Below are positions 6,695-15,582 of a stretch of 64,000 nt of DNA, in pieces (within the stretch, counting starts at the first letter, position 1; each line of letters begins with the position of its first letter). The translations under genes were made by a program, and so were the position numbers. This stretch comes from Coprococcus aceti (GTDB lineage: Bacteria > Bacillota > Clostridia > Lachnospirales > Lachnospiraceae), in contig NZ_JAOQJT010000003.1 of the NCBI RefSeq assembly GCF_025567285.1, forward strand, positions 124,001-188,000. Direction: 5' to 3'. Under the pieces are notes generated by a model. The model saw nothing but the letters and a program-made list of their open reading frames with translations. It had not been told where the DNA came from and did no database searches.

Positions 6695-8857
6695 ATGTTT
6701 TTAAAATATTTACAGATAGTTAATTATAAAAATCTTAGATCTGCACGCTTTTCTTTTGTTGAAGGTGTTAATACAGTTATTGGTGAAAATGATTCGGGAA
6801 AATCTAATGCAATGACAGCATTAAGAATTTTATTAGATGATACATATTATTATAATACTAAAAGATTAAAGGAAAATGACTTTTCGGATTCGTTGGGAAA
6901 ATGGAAAGGACATTGGATTATTCTCTCAGCAGTATTTGGAAAAATTACTTCTGAAGACAAAGAAACAGAGGTTTGTGCTGGAATTGTACCAGAAAATGAG
7001 AATGAAGAGTTTTTAAAGTCTTATATAAAGAGTGGGGAAGATGATATTGGTGTTATTTCTCTTTTTATTCGTCCACAAAAGCAGGTGAGAAAGAAATTGA
7101 GTGAAATAACAGATATTGCCGAGTTTGAGGAAGAAAGAAAAAAGATAAAAATATCAGATTATGAGTTTTATTATACAAGTAGAGCACAAACTGATTTTAC
7201 AGACAAAGATATTTATACAAAAATTGTTGGGGACTTAGAAAAAGGACAATGTTCAGATCCTGATGAAGATGATGACAGAATTTTAGGATGCAAATTGAAC
7301 ATTGCAGATGTACAAGATCACATTTCGGTTGTATTTATTGACGCATTGCGTGATGCTGCAAGCGAATTAGGTAAGCCCAAAAATCCAATTAGAAGAATTA
7401 TAGAATCAGTAGAATCGTTAATAAAAGAATCCGAGCTAAATACAATTAAATCTGAAATTGTTCAGTTAAATAAGTCTATTTCAGAAGTGGAACAAGTTGA
7501 ATTGGTAGGACGAAAAATCAACGAAAAGCTACTTGATATGATAGGGATGGTCTATTCGCCAGAGATAATTTTACAATCTGGATTGAAGGATGATATAAAT
7601 TCTTTGTCACGATATTTATTTATGAAGCCTTCAAAACAGAATGATATCGATTCGTTGGGATTAGGGCATTTAAACATGATTTATATGGCTTTAAAAATTG
7701 TGGAATATGAGGTAAATAGAACACGAGAATTGATAAATATCATGATAATTGAAGAGCCAGAGGCTCATATACATACACATATTCAGAGAACGCTATTCGA
7801 TAAATTAAAAGTAACAAAAGACTATACTCAGATTATAACAACAACACATTCTACTTATTTAGCGGAAGTATCAGAGGTGAAAAATATTAATATCCTGAAG
7901 TCAATTGGTAGCAATAGTATTTCAATGCAACCGAGTCAGGGACTTGACGAATTTGGAAAAAAGAATTTACAGTTAAAGAATTTGAAATTATCCGACTGTA
8001 TTGAACGATATTTGGATTCTAAACGGTCAGTTCTACTTTTTTCAAAGGGAGTTGTTTTAGTAGAAGGTGATGGGGAAGAAATATTAATTCCAAATCTTAT
8101 TAAAAATGCATTAGGAGTATCTTTGGATGAGATGGGGATTGGTTTGGTCAATGTAGGAAGTGTGTCGTTTGAATATATTGCAAGTTTGTTCAGTGAAGAA
8201 AGAATTAAGAGAACATGTGCTATTGTTACCGATGAAGATATACAAATTGTAGAAACAGACAGTAAATTATATAAAGCTGAGGCAGAGAAAAGAGGAAAAA
8301 GTAGGAAGAAAAAGTTAGCAGATTTATATGGCACGAATCCTTGGGTTGAGTCTTTTTTTGCACCACATACATTAGAAGTTGATTTTGCATTGGCTGATGC
8401 ACGGGCGAACAGTGACTATATTAGTGAAGTTGTAGAATTAAATTATGTTGATACTAATACGATTAAGAGACATAAAGAAAATTTAAAACAAGGAACAGAT
8501 GCGGCATGTGCTAATACAGTTTTAACATTAGCCAGAGATATGGGAAAGGGCTGGTATGCCACCACCCTTTCAAATTACATTGATATAGCAGTTACTGTTC
8601 CACAATACATTTTGGGAGCGATTGCATTTGCAAGTAAAGAAGTAATTTCGATAGATATCGTTTTTAAAATGATAGAGTATTCATTAAGTGGATATGATGA
8701 AAAAGAAGTATTAGCCTTGAAAAAAGAGAGTGAAAAAATTAAAACACAGGAGGAAAGAAAGGAGTTTATTAAAAAATTTAGAGAAAGATATAAGGATGAT
8801 GTTGTTGCAAAATTCTTAGAAGAAGTTGACAAATATTGTAGGGGTTGGTGTGAATAA
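6695..8857 (+). CDS. gajA: Gabija protein GajA, OLD-family ATPase/TOPRIM nuclease
   Basis: This 720-residue protein has an N-terminal ABC-type ATPase with Walker A GENDSGKS (residues 30-37) and Walker B with EEPEAH (353-358). The C-terminal TOPRIM nuclease has E457 in VEGDGEE, the D513-x-D515 pair and the later GKGWYATTL motif typical of OLD nucleases. With a UvrD-like helicase encoded one base overlap downstream, this is the gene pair that defines Gabija, an anti-phage system in which GajA nicks DNA and is released from nucleotide inhibition during infection (established for Bacillus cereus). All catalytic motifs look intact. It is longer than the roughly 580-residue Bacillus protein. Composition is far more AT-rich than the ICE genes to the left, a sign of separate acquisition. 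Confidence 0.85.
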   Translation: MFLKYLQIVNYKNLRSARFSFVEGVNTVIGENDSGKSNAMTALRILLDDTYYYNTKRLKENDFSDSLGKWKGHWIILSAVFGKITSEDKETEVCAGIVPENENEEFLKSYIKSGEDDIGVISLFIRPQKQVRKKLSEITDIAEFEEERKKIKISDYEFYYTSRAQTDFTDKDIYTKIVGDLEKGQCSDPDEDDDRILGCKLNIADVQDHISVVFIDALRDAASELGKPKNPIRRIIESVESLIKESELNTIKSEIVQLNKSISEVEQVELVGRKINEKLLDMIGMVYSPEIILQSGLKDDINSLSRYLFMKPSKQNDIDSLGLGHLNMIYMALKIVEYEVNRTRELINIMIIEEPEAHIHTHIQRTLFDKLKVTKDYTQIITTTHSTYLAEVSEVKNINILKSIGSNSISMQPSQGLDEFGKKNLQLKNLKLSDCIERYLDSKRSVLLFSKGVVLVEGDGEEILIPNLIKNALGVSLDEMGIGLVNVGSVSFEYIASLFSEERIKRTCAIVTDEDIQIVETDSKLYKAEAEKRGKSRKKKLADLYGTNPWVESFFAPHTLEVDFALADARANSDYISEVVELNYVDTNTIKRHKENLKQGTDAACANTVLTLARDMGKGWYATTLSNYIDIAVTVPQYILGAIAFASKEVISIDIVFKMIEYSLSGYDEKEVLALKKESEKIKTQEERKEFIKKFRERYKDDVVAKFLEEVDKYCRGWCE

Positions 8858-10593
8858 TGGATACCATGACTTTTTTAGATAAATTAAATCCGCAGCAAAG
8901 ACAAGTTTGTGTTAATGAGGGGAATATATTGCTTAAAGCATGTCCGGGAAGTGGAAAAACAAGAACATTGACTTATAAATTAGCATATTCTGTCCAAAAA
9001 TATATTACTTCAAAAAAACTTAATATTGCGATAACTTATACCAATAGAGCTGCTGATGAAATTAAGGAAAGACTAGAAAAAATAGATATTCCGGAGGATA
9101 AGGTTTGGGTAGGGACTATACATCAATTTTGTCTTGAGTTTATTATCAGACCTTATACAATGTACAATGAACGTTTGCGGAAAGGGTATCATATCATAGA
9201 TGATTATGTCACAAAACAATATACTGATGAAATAATAGAAGAACTGGGAATTGATATTGGATATGATAAGCCTTTTGAATATCCGGAAATATTTGAGAAA
9301 TATCAAACAAAGCTATTAAATGAAAAAGAGATAGATTTTAATGATATTTTAAGCATATCTTATGATTTAGTAAATCAGAATAAATTTATTGCGGAGAATA
9401 TTGCTGGAATAATGAGAACAATTCTGGTGGATGAATATCAAGATACGAATGAACTTCAGTATAAAATATTGAGCAGTATTGTAAAATGTAATAAGAATAT
9501 ACAAGTAACATTCGTAGGAGATACGGATCAGGCAATATATGGGGGACTTGGAGGAGTTGCAAAGACCTGTGATGAATTACAGAAAGAGTTTGGAGTAAAA
9601 TTCCAAGAGAAAAGACTAGATGGTTGTTATCGTACAACGCAACGTATAGTTGATTATTACTCGAATTTTCAATTACAGAGTGCAAAAATATATGCAGTCT
9701 CGGACATAAAGGATGAAAAGGGATGTTTGGTTTATGATGATACCATAAGTAAATCTGAGTTGTTTGAGAAAATTGCTTATATTGTAAAAGAAGAACTATC
9801 TCGAGGAATTCCAGATAATGAGATATGTATAATTGCACCACAATGGTGGTTGCTTTTCCCGCTATCGAAGAAAATTAAAGAATTATTGCCAAATGTAAAA
9901 TTTGATGCACCAGATATCACGCCGATAAAATATGATCCAATGAATGTCTTTTATTTGATTTCAAAATTGATATTCACAGAGTCAGGACAAAAAATTCATT
10001 TAAGAAAGAAAATTGCAAATGAAATCATTGAGATTCTAACAGAAGAATATAAGATATATTTGTCTGATGAAATAGATAATTATAAGATTTTAAAAATAAT
10101 TAATTCTATATCTGAAACAGATGAAAACGGTGTGGTATATTTACAGAAAGCAATAAATAATTTTTTGATAGAAATAGGTATTGATTTAAACATAGAATCA
10201 CGATTACAGAAAGCATATGAAGATTTTATTTTAAAGGTTAAGGATAGAGTAAAAAATAACCATCTATCTACAGATATTGATACATTTAAACAATGTTTCA
10301 AAGAAAAAGAGGGTGTGGTTATCAATACATTTCATGGTGTGAAAGGAGAGGAATATACTACGGTTATTGCGTTTGGGATATTAAATGGGTATATTCCGCA
10401 TTGGGATACTATAATAAATAAACCACATTATCGGGAAAGTGAAACAAAAAAGTTATTATATGTTGTTTGTTCGCGAGCAAAACAAAATTTATATCTCTTT
10501 TCTGAACAAGGACGTACAACACAAAAAGGAGCTCCGCTTACATCAACGGATGAGATAGTAGCGATTGATTATAAATACGACGATTTAAAATAA
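8857..10593 (+). CDS. gajB: Gabija protein GajB, UvrD/Rep-type helicase
   Basis: This 578-residue superfamily 1A helicase has Walker A CPGSGKTRT (GSGKT at 31-35), motif II VDEYQDTNE, motif III TFVGDTDQAIYG, a variant motif IV region (GCYRTTQRI), motif V NTFHGVKGEEY and motif VI LLYVVCSRAKQNLY. The ATG shares one base with the gajA stop codon (TAATG), so the two products are made together. GajB is the partner that binds the GajA tetramer and is thought to sense DNA ends and hydrolyse nucleotides. The C-terminal 2A domain appears complete. No overlap with neighbouring ICE genes exists, consistent with a self-contained defence cassette. Confidence 0.85.
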   Translation: MDTMTFLDKLNPQQRQVCVNEGNILLKACPGSGKTRTLTYKLAYSVQKYITSKKLNIAITYTNRAADEIKERLEKIDIPEDKVWVGTIHQFCLEFIIRPYTMYNERLRKGYHIIDDYVTKQYTDEIIEELGIDIGYDKPFEYPEIFEKYQTKLLNEKEIDFNDILSISYDLVNQNKFIAENIAGIMRTILVDEYQDTNELQYKILSSIVKCNKNIQVTFVGDTDQAIYGGLGGVAKTCDELQKEFGVKFQEKRLDGCYRTTQRIVDYYSNFQLQSAKIYAVSDIKDEKGCLVYDDTISKSELFEKIAYIVKEELSRGIPDNEICIIAPQWWLLFPLSKKIKELLPNVKFDAPDITPIKYDPMNVFYLISKLIFTESGQKIHLRKKIANEIIEILTEEYKIYLSDEIDNYKILKIINSISETDENGVVYLQKAINNFLIEIGIDLNIESRLQKAYEDFILKVKDRVKNNHLSTDIDTFKQCFKEKEGVVINTFHGVKGEEYTTVIAFGILNGYIPHWDTIINKPHYRESETKKLLYVVCSRAKQNLYLFSEQGRTTQKGAPLTSTDEIVAIDYKYDDLK

Positions 10594-10769
10594 GTCAGTA
10601 AATAAGCGTAATTAATATGGAGCGGAGGAAAGGGCAGTTAATAAATCTTAATTGTCTTTTTTGTTATTTACAGCGACAGGGGCAGAAAGGAGACAGGAGT
10701 ACATTGCAGAAATCAAAACGAATAAGGGCAGTAATGATAAAGGTTTATAAGTGAATATCGTAATTATGC

Positions 10770-10798
10770 AAAGGCAGTCAATAATGGCTGCCTTTTGT
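10770..10798 (+). terminator. Terminator-like hairpin before the ArdC-like remnant
   Basis: AAAGGCAG (10770-10777) pairs with CTGCCTTT (10788-10795), followed by TGTCA. The T run is inside the stem, so the terminator is weak. It lies in a 237-base gap after gajB that has no other feature I can name. Confidence 0.5.
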
Positions 10799-10830
10799 CA
10801 TGCAAAAAATACGCAGATGGAGGGCATACA

Positions 10831-11406
10831 ATGGCAGACGCTAAAACAGAAAAACAGAAAGTACAGGAAATAACGGAGAAGCTGGAGCAGGGAATCAAGG
10901 AGCTTTTTGAAAGCGAGAAGTACAAGACCTATCTGAATACTATGTCAAAATTTCATAATTATCAGGATACGGTTGAGGACAGAGAAGCACAGGTTGCCAA
11001 CATCACTGAGGACATCAGAAATGGAAATACCGGGTATCTGAATGACTTTCTTAATGCGGTCATTTCTGAAGGCGTCAGAGAGGGCATTACGGACATTTTT
11101 GGAGGGGGTGTGGAGATTGAGGGCAGCGAAGCGGTTCAGACTGCAAGAAGGGCAAAGGAGCTGCTTGACAAGCTGGCAGAATACAAGCCGCTTGCAAAGG
11201 TGGAGGAGCTTGAAGAACAGAATTACAACATGATTGATAATGTCCTGAATAACGGAGCGGAGAAAAAGGAACAGGAGTAGACCAAAGGCAGAATTTCCAT
11301 TAAGGAGAAGCTGGCAGAGAAAAAGGCGGTCATAAAGCAGAGGGATAAGGCGGAACGTACTTCACTGGAAAAGGAAACCGACAAAAAAACACAGAGGGAG
11401 ATGTAA
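10831..11406 (+). pseudogene. Remnant of an ArdC/YodL-type ICE protein with an internal deletion and an in-frame TAG
   Basis: The reading frame opens at ATG 10831 behind GGAGGG and runs to TAG at 11278-11280. The same frame then continues for 41 codons to TAA at 11404, with sequence typical of this family's tail (RISIKEKLAEKKAVIKQ, ending KKTQREM). The first 44 residues are the start of an ArdC-like antirestriction domain, ending at TMSKFHNY. They then jump directly to what looks like the C-terminal end of the much longer ICE protein (VEDREAQVANITEDI onward). The large middle is gone. The gene therefore seems to have suffered an in-frame deletion and then a nonsense mutation. Family membership is from memory of these ICE proteins. 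Confidence 0.6.
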
Positions 11407-11410
11407 GAAG

Positions 11411-11614
11411 ATGAGTAAATTCACAGTAGAAGAAATCAATTTTATGTGTGTGTTTGAGACACAGGATAGGTAGTATATGATTGGGCAGATCAGACAGGTC
11501 ATGCCGCACATAAAGGACAGCGATATGGAGGAGCTTGGAGAGCAGGTGTTAGGTAAGCTCCAGAGCATGACTGATGAAGAATTTGCAGAGGTAGTGTTGG
11601 AATCAGTAGAGTAA
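11411..11614 (+). pseudogene. Transposon-transfer assisting protein (TTRAP-like), interrupted by TAG
   Basis: An ATG at 11411 opens MSKFTVEEINFMCVFETQDR, then a TAG at 11471-11473, then the frame continues with IRQVMPHIKDSDMEELGEQV and the end MTDEEFAEVVLESVE to a TAA at 11612. Both halves match the small TTRAP proteins of Tn1549-type ICEs, in one frame, so the gene differs from an intact copy by a single codon. GAG to TAG is the simplest change. It follows the ArdC-like remnant by four bases and runs opposite to the transfer genes at 1-5 kb, so it comes from a different ICE copy or an inverted fragment. Confidence 0.65.
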
Positions 11615-11814
11615 ATTTGAGATGGTGGGTAGTCGGCTGTGTGCTGGCTACTTGCTTTTTATTTTTATGTATACAATCCGATTGAGAAATTGTCTTTGAA
11701 AGGGTACAATTATAATGTATGTATAGTGCAGTTGAAAATGACACACAGTGTGTTCCGGTTTGTAATAGGTGGCGTTTAAAAGCCGAATACCATGTGGAAA
11801 GGAGTGGAAATAGT

Positions 11815-13191
11815 ATGCCTAGAGGAAGAATACTGGAGCTAAAAAATAATTATGGAATAATTGATACAGACGCATATAAAGTTGAACATGAATGGATACC
11901 GTTTAGAATAGAAAAATCTATGTTGGAAGAAAAAGAAGGAAAACAATATATTAAATACACAGATGAGGTTGAGTTTTCCTTAAGTCAAAGTCAGGGAGTA
12001 AGAGACCGAGATATTAAAGAAGCCACAGATATTAGGTTTATAGGAGATGAATGGAAATATCAAGAACGAATTATTGAGAATAATGCCATTCAAAATATTA
12101 GAAAAAGGTTAAGTGAATACAATTTCTATTATCCGATATTGGATGATAAGGAATTTGTCGATTGGCTTGAAGGTAATAACTTTCAACCAAGAATGTTGGA
12201 ATACTTATCGCCGGGAATATTTACTTGCAAAGAAATCATAAAAATGCAAGCAGGAAAGCATGTTGACCTTGATTGTATTGATGCTAAGTTTAAAATAGGT
12301 TTGCTTTTTGTAATAGATAGAATAGATATTGAGTTTAGGAAAAACATTTTGTCATGGACTACTGGCATAGAAAATGCTTATAAAACATATTTCAATAGAA
12401 TAAGGATTGCTGATGACGGACATGATGTTGGAGCAGAAGTAATATCAGAATGGGTAGCCAAGAAACCTAAAATTGCGAAGTTGATTAAGCGGGCAAGAGA
12501 TAAAAGAAGATACAGGGGCAGCTCGGATGAGTTTGACTACTTAACGGATGAGAATGCTGTGCCATTGTTGGATTTGATGGAACAGTTAGAGTTAAACGAG
12601 TTGTCAGAACTTATAACTATTTTTTATGATGTTTATTCTAGGAAAGACAGCATTCCAGATATTTTACATAAAATGAAAGAATGTATAGGATTTATCAGTG
12701 ATTTGTGCGCCATAAGGAATGCAGCAGCTCATGGACGGTCAATTCTACCTACATTTATGGATCCTGATTATAACGGAAATTGGGATTTAGAATTTGATAA
12801 TGTTGAAGGAAGATGTAGTGTGGAAAAGTGGATACTGTATGATTTGCTAAAGAAGAAGTGGGAGAGAATGGAACTTGGAGATTACTCCAAGCAAATAGTA
12901 AATACTTTATATGGAAATCCGCTTCGTAGAGCGTGGATAGAGCTTAATTACATATACTTCTACATAATTCGGGAAATAGAGAAAATGAGTTTCAAATTAT
13001 TTGTGACCGAGGCAGAATGGTTTCTTAGCAAGGAAGAAGATATAAGGCAACAAATGAGTGGTGTAAATTTGTGCAGTTTAAGACTTTCTGATATGGGAAA
13101 TACAACTTTAGGCGTTACAGCACCGCCTTATGATGAGATAGCACAAGAGGCTTTTTCTGTATGGGAATTGTTTGAAGGTAAATATAGATAA
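11815..13191 (+). CDS. Abi-like (HEPN) protein with N-terminal cold-shock-like RNA-binding domain
   Basis: This 458-residue protein starts at ATG 11815 behind AAAGGAG. Residues 1 to about 75 resemble a cold-shock/OB fold: GRILELKNNYGIIDTD, WIPFRIEKSML and DEVEFSLSQSQGVRDRDIKE occupy the strand positions of CspA. From about residue 130 the sequence resembles the Abi_2 (AbiD/AbiF) abortive-infection family: a helical stretch FKIGLLFVIDRIDIEFRKNI, then CAIRNAAAHGR, which is an R-N-x4-H HEPN ribonuclease motif. The inferred role is an RNA-targeting abortive-infection toxin guided by its OB domain. No partner gene is obvious; it stands alone between ICE remnants and a DUF3800 gene. The domain boundaries are by eye. 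Confidence 0.65.
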   Translation: MPRGRILELKNNYGIIDTDAYKVEHEWIPFRIEKSMLEEKEGKQYIKYTDEVEFSLSQSQGVRDRDIKEATDIRFIGDEWKYQERIIENNAIQNIRKRLSEYNFYYPILDDKEFVDWLEGNNFQPRMLEYLSPGIFTCKEIIKMQAGKHVDLDCIDAKFKIGLLFVIDRIDIEFRKNILSWTTGIENAYKTYFNRIRIADDGHDVGAEVISEWVAKKPKIAKLIKRARDKRRYRGSSDEFDYLTDENAVPLLDLMEQLELNELSELITIFYDVYSRKDSIPDILHKMKECIGFISDLCAIRNAAAHGRSILPTFMDPDYNGNWDLEFDNVEGRCSVEKWILYDLLKKKWERMELGDYSKQIVNTLYGNPLRRAWIELNYIYFYIIREIEKMSFKLFVTEAEWFLSKEEDIRQQMSGVNLCSLRLSDMGNTTLGVTAPPYDEIAQEAFSVWELFEGKYR

Positions 13192-13198
13192 TACAAAA

Positions 13199-13232
13199 AT
13201 CGCACCCGCTAAACTGCAGGTGCGATACTTTT
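13199..13232. terminator. Terminator between the Abi-like and DUF3800 genes
   Basis: ATCGCACC (13199-13206) pairs with GGTGCGAT (13219-13226), followed by ACTTTTG on the plus strand and preceded by an A run that serves as a T run on the minus strand. It suits the convergent genes on both sides. Confidence 0.7.
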
Positions 13233-13325
13233 GTCAATATTACGAGTCCTACGCAGCTCCAGGACGGAACAACATATGACTCTAATAATATTATACACCA
13301 TATTTGTATGAAGTCAAACAAAAAA

Positions 13326-14150
13326 TTATTCAGATAAATCATTAGAAAATTCTTCACTTAAAAGGCTTTCATCATCATTATCAGAAGTAGTAAATTTCTC
13401 GCTTACAGGATAGGAGAAGTTTTTGCCCATTTTCTGAAAGCCATATTCAAGATAATGTGATTTGGGGATGAAGTTATTTTCCGTAAGATTATGTAGTTTG
13501 GTGAAAAGCGCTACAAGCCATTCCTGAAATTCTGTTTCTGGTTCTTTTTGGTCAAGCTCATTTTCGTAATAATGCCTCACGATACCAGCAAATATATCGG
13601 CAAATTGCACTGCAGGAGTTACAGCAGAGCTGACAAATAAGGGCATTTCTAATATGTGATGGAAAGAACGCCCAAACTTCGTTTTGAACAGAAAACCTGT
13701 AATTGCCTCAGCAATTTTTCGGTCAGCATCCTCATGTACCTCATCAAATATCATCATTGCTTTGCCATAGTGATGATGATTACAGTAAAACTCAACCTTT
13801 TTTAAAAGAAGGTAATACTGCTTCGGAAGATGATGTTCCGGAACAATAATTGGTTCATCTGGCTTGTCCATAATTACGGCAAAAATAGCAGCGTCATAAG
13901 AGACAATGATGTCTACCATGCCCTCAACATATGCTTTATTATTTGTACGATTCTTGGTAATGGTCGCTTCACGAATAAGTTTTGTAGACTTTATTTCGTC
14001 CTGTTTTCCATAAATTGAATCTTTTAATTTGTATATCTGATTTGTGATTGGTTTAATATCATTCGCATGGATACAGACACCAAGCAGGATAGGATTCTTG
14101 GTTGAATCTGTAGGGCGAGGGTATCCACTTTCATCTATGAATGTAAGCAT
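13326..14150 (-). CDS. DUF3800 domain protein
   Basis: This 274-residue protein opens with MLTFIDESGYPRP, the D-E-S-G hallmark of DUF3800. It contains acidic positions IFDEVHEDADRKIA and the C-terminal AVQFADIFAGIVRHYYEN motif. DUF3800 is predicted to have an RNase H-like fold with catalytic acids, and it is frequent on mobile elements and next to defence genes; no activity is established. It is preceded on its own strand by AAAGGAG and a TATAAT box, and it is convergent to the Abi-like gene across a shared terminator. An acidic tail of about 20 residues ends the protein. Confidence 0.8.
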   Translation of the reverse strand: MLTFIDESGYPRPTDSTKNPILLGVCIHANDIKPITNQIYKLKDSIYGKQDEIKSTKLIREATITKNRTNNKAYVEGMVDIIVSYDAAIFAVIMDKPDEPIIVPEHHLPKQYYLLLKKVEFYCNHHHYGKAMMIFDEVHEDADRKIAEAITGFLFKTKFGRSFHHILEMPLFVSSAVTPAVQFADIFAGIVRHYYENELDQKEPETEFQEWLVALFTKLHNLTENNFIPKSHYLEYGFQKMGKNFSYPVSEKFTTSDNDDESLLSEEFSNDLSE

Positions 14151-14185
14151 ATAAATAGGTTGCTCCTTTGTTAAGTAGTGAATTG

Positions 14186-14191
14186 ATTATA
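14186..14191 (-). promoter_or_regulatory. TATAAT -10 box of the DUF3800 gene
   Basis: A perfect TATAAT on the minus strand lies 36-41 bases before the ATG at 14150. No good -35 hexamer is seen at the usual spacing. Confidence 0.4.
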
Positions 14192-14220
14192 CTATAAAAT
14201 GGGTTAACATACTACCTAAT

Positions 14221-15582
14221 TTATAGAGATTGTTGTCTGTTTTTTGTGTCTTGAGTAGTGGGCATATCTTTCCCAAGATACTGATTGAGATTTTCCAACT
14301 TTCGGTTCAGCTCACGCACTTCCTTTTCGCAATCCTTATAGGTGGAAGTCAGCTCGCTTTTCTGCTTCATCAGTTCCTGATACTCCGCATTTAGCTTATC
14401 GACATTCAAGCCATTTAAGTTTATGCCTGCCTGTTCAAGCATACGTCTGGCGCCGCCATAAAGAATGATCTGGCTTTCGTATCTGCGGAAATATGCGTCC
14501 GGGTTCTTGGCTTTTTTGTAGCTGATATGATAGGAGCGGTTGTCTTTGTACTGCTGTGCGTATTCGATGATTTCCGCAAGGTCTTTGATGCGATGTTCCA
14601 GTTCCACAACGCTCTGCTTTGCAGACTTTCCGGCTTCGGTTTTCACCGCAATTTTGTGTTCCAGTTCTGCAAGGGAGCCGACTTCATTATAGCTCTGTGC
14701 GGCAATCTTTAAATTCTCAATGGCAGTCCACCTTTGCAGTCCCGGGCTGTTCTGAAATTTCTCGTCTGAGGTGTCAATGAGCCTGCGGGCAGAGTAGTCC
14801 CTTTTGGGGATTACTGCCTTTCGCTCCCGTTTCCTTTCAATGCATTCCCTGATACGTTCCTTTGTGTATTCCTTACCCAAAGATTTTGTACTGCCACGCA
14901 CAAAACGCTCTTTATCCAGAGGGCGGAATGAGATATATTTGGCAGCTCCTTTTTCAAAAGTTTCCCCTTTGATTTCATAACCTTTGGCTCTCATTAGAAG
15001 CAGAAATTCATCGTAAGTGGAAGCCGACTTGATACATAAATTGATGCCCTTTCTAATCTGCGTTTTCCATGCAGAACCGTTCTGGTCGGACTGCCATTCT
15101 TTGTACTTTCTGCCACGCCGAGCACCCGGAATGATGACAGAAAGATTGTGCTCCTTGCATAGTTCATTACTCGGTTTCCGGATGTGGTAATAGGACTGTT
15201 TGCAGTCGTGATATTTGTTGTGTTCGATGTTGTCAGCGGCACAAAAAATGATGTGGTCATGAACGTGCTCTTTGTCAATATGGGTGGTAACAACATACGA
15301 ATATTTCCCCTCTAAAAGTTTATCTGCGAGCTCCTTTCCAATGCGGTGTGCTTCTTCAAAACCAACTTCTCCCGGAGCAAAAGCCTGTATCAGATGATAG
15401 GCTTTGTTGGGACTGTTTTCCCGGCAGTGGTCGAGGGTATATTTGAAGTCATAAGTTGCGGTTTCCGGAGAACAGGCATAAGAGGAAACGAACATTTTTT
15501 CATCTGTCTTTTCGGGGTTGCAGATGTAGTCTATCGCTTTATCAACGGTTGCTTTGATAGCATGGATTTTTGTGTACGCCAT
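14221..15582 (-). CDS. Second relaxase (mobilizable-element type)
   Basis: This 453-residue relaxase is clearly different from the one at 1408-3030. Residues 1-190 form the catalytic domain: MAYTKIHAIKATVDKAIDYI, AYHLIQAF, and the metal-binding cluster HIDKEHVHDHIIF (H101, H108 and H110). The C-terminal half is a long coiled-coil region rich in Glu and Lys, ending QDTKNRQQSL. This matches MobA/VirD2-family relaxases of small mobilizable elements in Clostridia. Its start overlaps mobC by 52 bases, so the pair is coupled. It probably relies on a conjugation machine supplied in trans, since no transfer-channel genes are present here. Confidence 0.85.
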   Translation of the reverse strand: MAYTKIHAIKATVDKAIDYICNPEKTDEKMFVSSYACSPETATYDFKYTLDHCRENSPNKAYHLIQAFAPGEVGFEEAHRIGKELADKLLEGKYSYVVTTHIDKEHVHDHIIFCAADNIEHNKYHDCKQSYYHIRKPSNELCKEHNLSVIIPGARRGRKYKEWQSDQNGSAWKTQIRKGINLCIKSASTYDEFLLLMRAKGYEIKGETFEKGAAKYISFRPLDKERFVRGSTKSLGKEYTKERIRECIERKRERKAVIPKRDYSARRLIDTSDEKFQNSPGLQRWTAIENLKIAAQSYNEVGSLAELEHKIAVKTEAGKSAKQSVVELEHRIKDLAEIIEYAQQYKDNRSYHISYKKAKNPDAYFRRYESQIILYGGARRMLEQAGINLNGLNVDKLNAEYQELMKQKSELTSTYKDCEKEVRELNRKLENLNQYLGKDMPTTQDTKNRQQSL

